This document shows, in pieces, positions 7,893 through 13,054 of a stretch of 13,054 nucleotides of DNA. The notes below the pieces were generated by a model that had not been told where the DNA came from, searched no databases, and was given only the letters and a program-made list of their open reading frames with translations. Positions within the stretch are counted from its first letter, which is position 1, and the number at the start of each line of letters is the position of its first letter. The stretch covers positions 1 through 13,054 of the forward strand of contig CANJXD010000112.1 of assembly GCA_947478535.1 (NCBI GenBank), written 5' to 3'. The position numbers and the translations under genes are program-made. This DNA is from Acetobacteraceae bacterium. GTDB taxonomy: Bacteria > Pseudomonadota > Alphaproteobacteria > Acetobacterales > Acetobacteraceae.

Positions 7893-9928
7893 CACGTTGT
7901 CCTCCGCGCGATGATCGCGCCTTCGGGGTCCAGCGCGGCGCGCCAGCCCTCGGAAATCACATGGGTGGCGAAGGCTTCCTCGATGATGGCGGGGCCCTGC
8001 ACCGCATCGGAAAGCCGCAGCGTCTCCCGCCGCCAGACCGGCCAATCGGCCGCACCGCCCTGCTGCCAGACGCGGCGCGTGCCGGGTGCGGTCGCGTCCT
8101 GTGGGGGCCTCGCGCTTTCCTCCTCCGGCTTCTCCAGCCGGCCGATGGCGGCGGCGCGCATCGTCACGATCTCGACCTTCTCGCCTTCCGCGGCGTAGGA
8201 GAAGCGGGCGCGGTGCTGGGCGTGGAAGCGCGCGAGCAGGGCGGGCAGATCGGGCGCTTCCGGCCAGGGCACGAGCAGTTCGAAGGCCTGCCCGCGATAG
8301 CGAAGATCGGCGGAAATCTCCACGGCGCGGGAGGCCTCCGGCACCCCATCATCCCCGAGGCGCTGGATGGCGTCCGCTTGCAGCGCGGCGACAGTCTCCT
8401 CGATCGCGGGCTGGGAGGCCGCCTCGGCCAGCAGCAGGCGGGACCGCGCGATATCCTGCGCGAGGTCGGAGAACAGGATGCCATAGGCGGACAGCGTCCC
8501 CGGCTCACGCGGGAAGATCACCTCCGTGATGCCCAACTCATCCGCCACGTCCGTTGCATGCAGCCCGCCGGCACCGCCGAAGGACAGCAGCGCGAAGTCG
8601 CGGGGATCGAGCCCCTTCTCGAACAGCGAAAGCCTGACGGCGGCGGCAAGCTGTGCGTTCGTCACCCGCAGCACGCCTTCGGCGGCGGCTTCAGTGGTAA
8701 GGCCAAGCTTCGTGCCGATGCGTTCCGCCATCGCCACCTGTGCGGCACCGAGTTCCAGCTTCATCGCGCCGCCGAGGAAGAAATCCGGATCGAAGCGCCC
8801 GAGCACGGCATTCGCATCCGTCACCGTCGGCTCCACGCCGCCGCGCCCGTAGCAGACCGGCCCCGGGCGGGCGCCGGCGCTGCGCGGCCCCGCCGTCAGC
8901 CGCCCCGCGGCATCGACGGCGGCGATGGAACCGCCACCGGCGCCGATGGTCCGCATCTCCACCATCGGCAGGCGTACCGGCAGGCGGTCCACCTCGCCCT
9001 GTGTGACGAGGCCGATGCGATGATCCTGCACGACGCTGACATCGAAGCTGGTGCCGCCCATATCGACCGCGACGAGGTTCGGCCGCGCGAGGCTGCGTGA
9101 AAGCCGTTCCGCCGCCAACGCGCCACCGGAGGGGCCTGACAGCAGCAGGCGGGCCGGCTGTTCGGCGGCGCGCTTCAGGCTGCACATGCCGCCATTCGAC
9201 TGCACCAGGAACAGGCGCGGGCTGAACCCATCCTCCCCCAACCGCGCTTCCAGCCGCGCGAGGTAGCGCTGCACGACGGGCATCAGCAGGGCGTTCAGCA
9301 CCGTGGTGGACAGCCGCTCATACTCCCGGATTTCCGGGCTGATCTCGGAGGAGAGGCTGACCGGCACGCCCGGCAGCGCCGCCATCACGGCATCGCGCAG
9401 CGCGATTTCATGCGCGGGGTTCGCATAGGCATGCAGCAACCCGATCGCCACCGCTTCCGGCGCCGCCTCGCGCAGCTTCGCCAGCACCGGGGTGAGGTCG
9501 CCGAGCGGTCTCTCCACGCTGCCATCGGCGCGCAGGCGTTCGGGCACGCCGATCCGCATGTCGCGCTCGATGAGGCAGGGGAAGGGGTCCGGCGCCAGGC
9601 CGTAGATGTCCCGTCGGAAGTGGCGCGTGATCTCCAGAACATCCTCGAAGCCGGCCGTCGTCAGCAGCACGCCGCGCGCCAGCTTGCGTTCCAGCACGGC
9701 ATTGGTGGCGATGGTGGTGCCATGCAGCAGCAGGCCGACATCGGCCAGGGCGAAGCCGAAGCGGGCGGCGGCTTCCTTCACCCCGACCAGCAGCCCCTCG
9801 GATGGGTCGGCCGGCGTCGTCGGCGTCTTCCACGCGACGACGCGGCCCTGCCGCGCATCGAGGATCTGCAGATCGGTGAAGGTGCCGCCGATATCCACGG
9901 CGATCCGGACGGGGCGCGCGTCGCTCAT
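7892..9928 (-). CDS. hyuA: Hydantoinase A / oxoprolinase family ATPase subunit
   Basis: This 678-residue protein is the ATP-binding subunit of a hydantoinase/oxoprolinase-type enzyme; it phosphorylates the substrate carbonyl to drive ring opening. The actin/Hsp70-like nucleotide-binding motifs are clear: DIGGTFTD (12-19), HGTTIATNAVLER (69-81), LSGPSGGA (263-270), VDMGGTSFDVS (288-298), IGAGGGSIA (328-336) and LSFGGAGGLHA (448-458). GPAIIEE near 645-651 is the C-terminal family motif. Length matches single-polypeptide HyuA proteins, not the fused about 1,200-residue oxoprolinases. The ATG at 9928 has only a weak GGAAGA about 11 nt upstream, but it overlaps the stop of a possible 11-codon leader ORF, which may supply ribosomes. 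It is the first gene of the leftward hyuAB unit. Cytoplasmic. Substrate (N-methylhydantoin, hydantoin, 5-oxoproline or another lactam) is not decided by sequence. Confidence 0.94.
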   Translation of the reverse strand: MSDARPVRIAVDIGGTFTDLQILDARQGRVVAWKTPTTPADPSEGLLVGVKEAAARFGFALADVGLLLHGTTIATNAVLERKLARGVLLTTAGFEDVLEITRHFRRDIYGLAPDPFPCLIERDMRIGVPERLRADGSVERPLGDLTPVLAKLREAAPEAVAIGLLHAYANPAHEIALRDAVMAALPGVPVSLSSEISPEIREYERLSTTVLNALLMPVVQRYLARLEARLGEDGFSPRLFLVQSNGGMCSLKRAAEQPARLLLSGPSGGALAAERLSRSLARPNLVAVDMGGTSFDVSVVQDHRIGLVTQGEVDRLPVRLPMVEMRTIGAGGGSIAAVDAAGRLTAGPRSAGARPGPVCYGRGGVEPTVTDANAVLGRFDPDFFLGGAMKLELGAAQVAMAERIGTKLGLTTEAAAEGVLRVTNAQLAAAVRLSLFEKGLDPRDFALLSFGGAGGLHATDVADELGITEVIFPREPGTLSAYGILFSDLAQDIARSRLLLAEAASQPAIEETVAALQADAIQRLGDDGVPEASRAVEISADLRYRGQAFELLVPWPEAPDLPALLARFHAQHRARFSYAAEGEKVEIVTMRAAAIGRLEKPEEESARPPQDATAPGTRRVWQQGGAADWPVWRRETLRLSDAVQGPAIIEEAFATHVISEGWRAALDPEGAIIARRTT

Positions 9929-9960
9929 GCGCGGCGGTCTTCCGGGTTCGGCTTCGGCAT
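9925..9960 (-). other. Possible 11-codon leader ORF overlapping hyuA start
   Basis: Reading the minus strand, ATG at 9960-9958 opens MPKPNPEDRRA and stops at TGA 9927-9925, which overlaps the hyuA ATG in an ATGA. AAGGGA lies 6 nt upstream, a better-spaced ribosome site than hyuA has itself. The arrangement suggests translational coupling of hyuA, possibly with pausing at the proline-rich start. It is too short to be supported by coding statistics, so it is a candidate only. Confidence 0.35.
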
Positions 9961-10009
9961 CGTGATTCCCTTGGGTCTGAAGTCGCCAGCATGGCCAAGC
10001 CGGCGGGGC

Positions 10010-10037
10010 GGATCAATCCAGCCGGATCAATCCAGCC
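10010..10037. repeat. Tandem 14-bp direct repeat, candidate operator
   Basis: GGATCAATCCAGCC occurs twice without a gap (10010-10023 and 10024-10037). Each unit contains GGAT-CA-ATCC, an inverted repeat with a two-base centre. It lies between the two divergent starts, 82 bp upstream of hyuA and 105 bp upstream of the bug ATG, a fitting place for a regulator to act on both. Its function is inferred from symmetry and position only. Confidence 0.45.
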
Positions 10038-10129
10038 TGCTGGGACCTGGCGCCGCGTATTGACGCCCGTTTCGCGGGGGTGCGAGGCTTCCCCCAGCGC
10101 CGCCGGGGCTTCGCCCGAATGAGTGGCAC

Positions 10130-10134
10130 GGAGG
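10130..10134 (+). promoter_or_regulatory. Ribosome binding site deciding the third bug start
   Basis: GGAGG lies 8 nt upstream of the ATG at 10143. In-frame GTG at 10080 and ATG at 10119 would add 21 or 8 residues ahead of the signal peptide and have no comparable site. Confidence 0.75.
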
Positions 10135-10142
10135 AACGAGCC

Positions 10143-11123
10143 ATGATCACCCGCAGGGCCTTCGCTGGCACGCTGGCCACCGCCACCATCCTGTCCACGC
10201 CCGCGGCCCGGGCGCAGGACATTGCCTTCCCGACGCGCCCGGTGCGCTTCATCGTGCCCTATCCCCCCGGCGGCATCACGGACCTGCTGGCCCGCAAGCT
10301 GGGGGAGAAGCTCGCCCAGGCCTGGGGACAACCCGTGGTGATCGAGAACCGCGCCGGCGCCGGCGGCAATATCGCCGCCGCCCAGGCCGCCCGCGCGGCG
10401 CCGGATGGCCACACGATCTTCATGGGCTTCCTCGGCACCCACGCCGCGAATGCCAGCCTCTATCGGGAGATCGGCTACGATCCCGTGCGGGATTTCACCC
10501 CGGTCGGGCTCGTCGCCGCCGCGCCCATGGTGCTGACGATCAATCCCGGCGTGCCGGCGCGCAACGTGGCGGAATTCGTGGCGCTGGCGAAGGCGCAGCC
10601 GGGGCGGCTCACCTTCGGGTCCTCCGGCAATGGCGGGGCGTCGCACCTCGCGCTCGAATTGTTCAAATCCATGGCGGGCGTCGATATCACCCATGTGCCC
10701 TATAGCGGCACCGCGCCCCTGGCGGCGGACCTGATCGCCGGGCGCATCAGCGGCTATCTCGATGTCGCCATCACGGCCATGCCGAATGTCCAGGCCGGGC
10801 ATGTGCGCGCCCTCGGCGTTTCGATGGATCGCCGCGCGACGCGGATGCCGGACCTGCCGACGATCGCCGAGGCGGGCGTGCCCGGCTACGCCTTCTCCAC
10901 CTGGCTCGGCGTGCTCGGCCCCGCTGGGCTGCCGGCGCCGGTGCTGGCGCGGATGAGCCGTGACCTCATCGCCGCCGTGCGCGCGCCCGATTTCATCGCC
11001 TGGTGCGGCGAGCGCGGGCTCGAGACCCTGCCGACGACGCCGGAGGAATTCACCCGCTTCATGGCCAGCGAGACGCAGAAATTCTCCACCCTGATCCGCG
11101 CCGCCGGCATCAGGCTGGATTGA
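10143..11123 (+). CDS. Bug family (TctC-like) periplasmic receptor with Tat-type signal
   Basis: This 326-residue protein is a periplasmic solute receptor of the tripartite tricarboxylate transporter family. Residues 1-25 (ITRRAFAGTLATA to TPAARAQ) form a good Tat signal, TRRAF, with an AxA-type cleavage site. The Bug signature follows: RPVRFIVPYPPGGITDLLARK (32-52) and VVIENRAGAGGNIAAAQAAR (65-84), with HVPYSGTAPLAADLIAGRISG later. The gene is followed after about 20 nt by a crotonase-family gene on the same strand, implying a shared transcript and perhaps a ligand that is metabolised as its CoA ester. No TctAB genes are present. It is a third distinct paralogue in this window; the ligand is unknown. 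Confidence 0.94.
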   Translation: MITRRAFAGTLATATILSTPAARAQDIAFPTRPVRFIVPYPPGGITDLLARKLGEKLAQAWGQPVVIENRAGAGGNIAAAQAARAAPDGHTIFMGFLGTHAANASLYREIGYDPVRDFTPVGLVAAAPMVLTINPGVPARNVAEFVALAKAQPGRLTFGSSGNGGASHLALELFKSMAGVDITHVPYSGTAPLAADLIAGRISGYLDVAITAMPNVQAGHVRALGVSMDRRATRMPDLPTIAEAGVPGYAFSTWLGVLGPAGLPAPVLARMSRDLIAAVRAPDFIAWCGERGLETLPTTPEEFTRFMASETQKFSTLIRAAGIRLD

Positions 11124-11144
11124 TGACGAGGAAAGCCCGCATTG

Positions 11145-11927
11145 ATGGATGACCTGACGCTGATGCGCGTGGTGATCGAGGACCACGTCGCGGTCGTCAC
11201 CATGGACAACCCCCCGGTGAACGCCCAGGACCGGCGCTTCAACGAGGAACTGGCCCTCGCCTTCGACCGGATCTCGGAGATGGAGGAGGTGCGCTGCGCC
11301 GTGCTGACCGGCGCCGGCCGCGTCTTTTCCGCCGGCGCCGATATCAAGGCCCGCGCCACGATGGCGGACCAAGGCGCGCTGGGCGACAAGATCGCGCATC
11401 TCCGCCGCGCGCGCGGCAGCTTCGATGCCATCTATGAATGCCGCAAGCCGGTGATCGGCGCGCTGAACGGCCCGGCACTCGGCGCGGGCCTGGTGCTCGC
11501 CGCCTCCTGCGACATCCTGTTCGCCAGCGAGACGGCGCAGCTTGGCCTGCCGGAGATCGATGTCGGCCTGCTCGGCGGTGCGCGCCACGCGATGCGGCTG
11601 TTCGGCCATTCCCGCGTGCGGCGCATGATGATGACGGGCTATCGCGTGCCGGGGCCGGAGCTCTATCGCCTCGGCATCGTGGAGGCCTGCGTGCCGCCGG
11701 ACCAGTTGATGCCGGTGGCGATGGAGATGGCGCGCAGCATCGCCTCCAAAAGTCCCATCGCCTCCCGCCTCGCCAAGCATGCGCTGAACGAGATCGAGTG
11801 GAGCACGCTGCGCGACGGCTATCGCTTCGAGCAGGAGATGACCTCGGAGCTGGGCCGCTACGAGGATTCGCGGGAGGCGATGCGCGCCTTCGTGGAAAAG
11901 CGCCCCCCGGTCTTCAAGGGGAAGTAG
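11145..11927 (+). CDS. Enoyl-CoA hydratase/isomerase (crotonase) family protein
   Basis: This 260-residue cytoplasmic protein has the crotonase fold and acts on an acyl-CoA. The oxyanion-hole segments are FSAGADIKA (61-69) and NGPALGAGL (108-116). Of the two catalytic glutamates of rat crotonase, the Glu164 equivalent is present (Glu137 in LGLPEIDVG), but the Glu144 position is Val117 (GAGLVLAASCD). That pattern resembles enoyl-CoA isomerases and other non-hydratase members more than true hydratases. The C-terminal AFVEKRPPVFKGK is family-typical, and length is normal. The start is either ATG at 11145 or TTG at 11142; GAGGA at 11128-11132 is 12 or 9 nt away respectively, so TTG is possible and would add one residue. 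It sits about 20 nt after the Bug gene and ends just before a stem-loop. Exact reaction is unknown. Confidence 0.9.
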   Translation: MDDLTLMRVVIEDHVAVVTMDNPPVNAQDRRFNEELALAFDRISEMEEVRCAVLTGAGRVFSAGADIKARATMADQGALGDKIAHLRRARGSFDAIYECRKPVIGALNGPALGAGLVLAASCDILFASETAQLGLPEIDVGLLGGARHAMRLFGHSRVRRMMMTGYRVPGPELYRLGIVEACVPPDQLMPVAMEMARSIASKSPIASRLAKHALNEIEWSTLRDGYRFEQEMTSELGRYEDSREAMRAFVEKRPPVFKGK

Positions 11928-11933
11928 AGGTCA

Positions 11934-11959
11934 CCGGGGGCGCCGTCAGGCGCCCCCGG
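11934..11959. terminator. Perfect 11-bp stem-loop between convergent genes
   Basis: CCGGGGGCGCC (11934-11944) and GGCGCCCCCGG (11949-11959) pair perfectly around a GTCA loop. It begins 6 nt after the crotonase-family stop and ends 6 nt before the ilvE stop codon, so it can serve both. It lacks a T-tract on either side, as is common in very GC-rich genomes. The adjoining CTGAGCTCAG (11960-11969) is also a perfect palindrome and contains the ilvE stop codon. Confidence 0.85.
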
Positions 11960-11965
11960 CTGAGC

Positions 11966-13039
11966 TCAGACCGCCGGCACCACGCTCGTCCAGCCATGTG
12001 CGTCGTTGCTGCGGCCATACTGGATGCCGACGATCGCGTCATACAGCTTCTGCGTGACCTCGCCGGTCTCGCCGCCATTGATCAGGATGTCCTCGCCCTT
12101 GTAGCCGAGCGTGCCGACGGGGCTGACCACGGCCGCCGTCCCTGTGCCCCACATTTCCTTCAGCGTGCCGTCGCGCCCGGCCTGCATCACCTCGTCGATG
12201 GTGATCTGCCGTTCCGTGACCTTGAGGCCCCAATCCGCCAGCAGCTGCAACGCCGAGTTGCGCGTCACGCCATCGAGGATGGTGCCGGCGAGCGGCGGCG
12301 TGATCACCTCGTCGCCGATGCGGACCATGATGTTCATGGTGCCGACCTCATCGAGATACTTTCGGTGCACGCCATCGAGGTAGAGCACCTGCGTATAGCC
12401 CGCCGCCGCCGCGTCCTGCTGGCCGGACAAGGATTGCGCGTAGTTCGCCGCCGTCTTCGCTTCCCCCGTGCCACCGCGCACGGCGCGCACATGCTTGTCG
12501 GAGGCGAGGATGCGAACCGGCTTCACGCCTTCCTTGTAGTAGCTGCCGACGGGCGACAGGATCAGAAAATACAGGTAGCTGTGGGAAGGGTGCACGCCCA
12601 GCATCACATCCGTCGCGATGATGGTCGGGCGCAGGTAGAGCGAGGTGCCCGCCTTGCGCGGCACCCAATCCGCATCCACGCCGACCAGCGCGTCGAAGCT
12701 CTGGCGGATGATGTCCACCGGCACTTCCGGCATCGACATGATGCGGGCGGAGCGGTTGAAGCGGGCGGCGTGGCGGTCGGCGCGAAACAGGCGGATCTGC
12801 CCGTCATCGCCCCGGAAGGCCTTGAGGCCGTCGAAGATCGCCTGGCCGTAGTGCAGCACCGTCGTCGCGGGGTCGAGGCTCAGCGGGCCGTAGGGGACGA
12901 TGCGCGGGGAATGCCAGCCCTGACCTTCCGCGTAGTCCATCAGGAACATGTGATCGGTCAGCGCCTTGCCGAAGGAAAGCGCGTCATCCGCGGGCTTCGG
13001 CTTCGGCGCGCTCGTCCGGGTGATGGGGAAGTTGCCCAC
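11966..13039 (-). CDS. ilvE: Branched-chain amino acid aminotransferase (class IV, PLP-dependent)
   Basis: This 357-residue protein catalyses the last step of leucine, isoleucine and valine synthesis (and the first step of breakdown), transferring amino groups between 2-oxoglutarate/glutamate and branched 2-oxo acids. It looks like the longer BCAT type (about 350-370 residues). The PLP lysine is Lys195 in RGGTGEAKTAANYAQS. Other cofactor-site segments are YLDEVGTMNIM (228-238, Glu231), DGVTRNS (256-262) and WGTGTAAVVSP (297-307); YGQAIFDGLKAFR (64-76) is the N-terminal family motif. The start is GTG at 13039, with GAGGA (complement of 13048-13052) 8 nt upstream. The next in-frame ATG is at residue 31 and would remove conserved N-terminal sequence. 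The frame is open upstream to the window edge, so an earlier start cannot be excluded. It converges on the crotonase gene across a terminator and is probably unrelated to the catabolic cluster. Confidence 0.96.
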   Translation of the reverse strand: MGNFPITRTSAPKPKPADDALSFGKALTDHMFLMDYAEGQGWHSPRIVPYGPLSLDPATTVLHYGQAIFDGLKAFRGDDGQIRLFRADRHAARFNRSARIMSMPEVPVDIIRQSFDALVGVDADWVPRKAGTSLYLRPTIIATDVMLGVHPSHSYLYFLILSPVGSYYKEGVKPVRILASDKHVRAVRGGTGEAKTAANYAQSLSGQQDAAAAGYTQVLYLDGVHRKYLDEVGTMNIMVRIGDEVITPPLAGTILDGVTRNSALQLLADWGLKVTERQITIDEVMQAGRDGTLKEMWGTGTAAVVSPVGTLGYKGEDILINGGETGEVTQKLYDAIVGIQYGRSNDAHGWTSVVPAV

Positions 13040-13047
13040 GCTGCGTG

Positions 13048-13052
13048 TCCTC
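13048..13052 (-). promoter_or_regulatory. ilvE: Ribosome binding site supporting the GTG start of ilvE
   Basis: On the minus strand GAGGA lies 8 nt upstream of GTG 13039-13037. No ATG in frame lies between it and residue 31 of the product, so the site decides for the GTG start. Confidence 0.65.
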
Positions 13053-13054
13053 TG

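Larger units (their letters stand above)
9929..10142. promoter_or_regulatory. Divergent hyuA / bug intergenic region
   Basis: These 214 bp separate hyuA (leftward) from the third bug gene (rightward) and must contain both promoters. They hold the leader ORF, a tandem 14-bp repeat (10010-10037) and a TTGACG at 10060-10065 that could be a rightward -35 element. No good -10 follows at 16-18 bp, so the promoter is not called. No regulator gene flanks the region. Confidence 0.45.

Noticed and set aside
7893..8045. Extended hyuB start 51 codons upstream
   Set aside because: The extra sequence overlaps the hyuA 3' end and is Arg/His/Gly shadow. The ATG at 7892 has a strong ribosome site and begins family-typical sequence.
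6486..9100. Long plus-strand open frames opposite hyuB and hyuA
   Set aside because: They are antisense to strongly conserved hydantoinase subunits and have compositional shadow character.
10060..10088. TTGACG as a sigma-70 promoter for the third bug gene
   Set aside because: No acceptable -10 element lies 16-18 bp downstream, so only a -35-like hexamer is supported.
9408..11780. Minus-strand open frame of about 790 codons across hyuA, the third bug gene and the crotonase gene
   Set aside because: It crosses the divergent intergenic region and recognisable genes on both strands; low-complexity composition and no domain signature.
1..13054. tRNA or rRNA genes, CRISPR arrays, insertion sequences, phage or attachment sites
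   Set aside because: Reading both strands showed no clover-leaf signatures, regularly spaced repeats, transposase motifs or terminal inverted repeats. Nearly all sequence is accounted for by the ten genes and short gaps.

Overview
This is a GC-rich (by eye near 70% G+C), gene-dense bacterial window. It holds ten protein genes and no RNA genes, insertion sequences or CRISPR array. Strong GC bias at third codon positions, GGAGG-type ribosome binding sites, three periplasmic receptors of the Bug (TctC-like) family, and a hydantoinase/amidase/ABC-receptor neighbourhood fit an alphaproteobacterium of the Acetobacteraceae (Roseomonas-like). That placement is inference from gene content and base composition; no ribosomal or other phylogenetic marker is present.

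Layout. (A) Positions 1-3119, minus strand, is one apparent operon: Bug receptor (2130-3119), 60 bp gap, second Bug receptor (1095-2069), then an M28-like peptidase coupled by an ATGA overlap and cut by the left window edge. (B) Positions 3120-3244 are a divergent intergenic region. (C) Positions 3245-6205, plus strand, hold a family 5 ABC substrate-binding protein and an amidase with an intact Ser-cisSer-Lys triad. (D) A hairpin at 6217-6242 separates the amidase from the convergent hyuAB pair (minus strand, 9928 to 6267), an ATP-dependent hydantoinase/oxoprolinase whose subunits overlap as TGATG. (E) Positions 9929-10142 are a divergent region with a tandem 14-bp repeat and a possible 11-codon leader ORF coupled to hyuA. 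(F) Positions 10143-11927, plus strand, hold a third Bug receptor and an enoyl-CoA hydratase/isomerase-family protein. (G) A perfect 11-bp stem-loop at 11934-11959 separates these from a convergent branched-chain aminotransferase gene (ilvE) near the right edge.

How the genes may work together. Most of the window reads as an accessory catabolic region. Periplasmic receptors (three Bug, one peptide/nickel-type) would capture organic acids or peptide-like amides. HyuAB, the amidase and perhaps the peptidase homologue would open or cleave cyclic and linear amides, and the crotonase-fold protein would handle an acyl-CoA. No membrane transport component (TctA/TctB or ABC permease/ATPase) is encoded here, so each receptor must borrow a transporter encoded elsewhere or act as a sensor. 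IlvE looks like a housekeeping gene at the boundary. The least ordinary points are the M28-like protein, in which the canonical metal ligands appear replaced and a HELGH sequence occupies the usual Glu-Glu position, and the hyuA/bug intergenic region.
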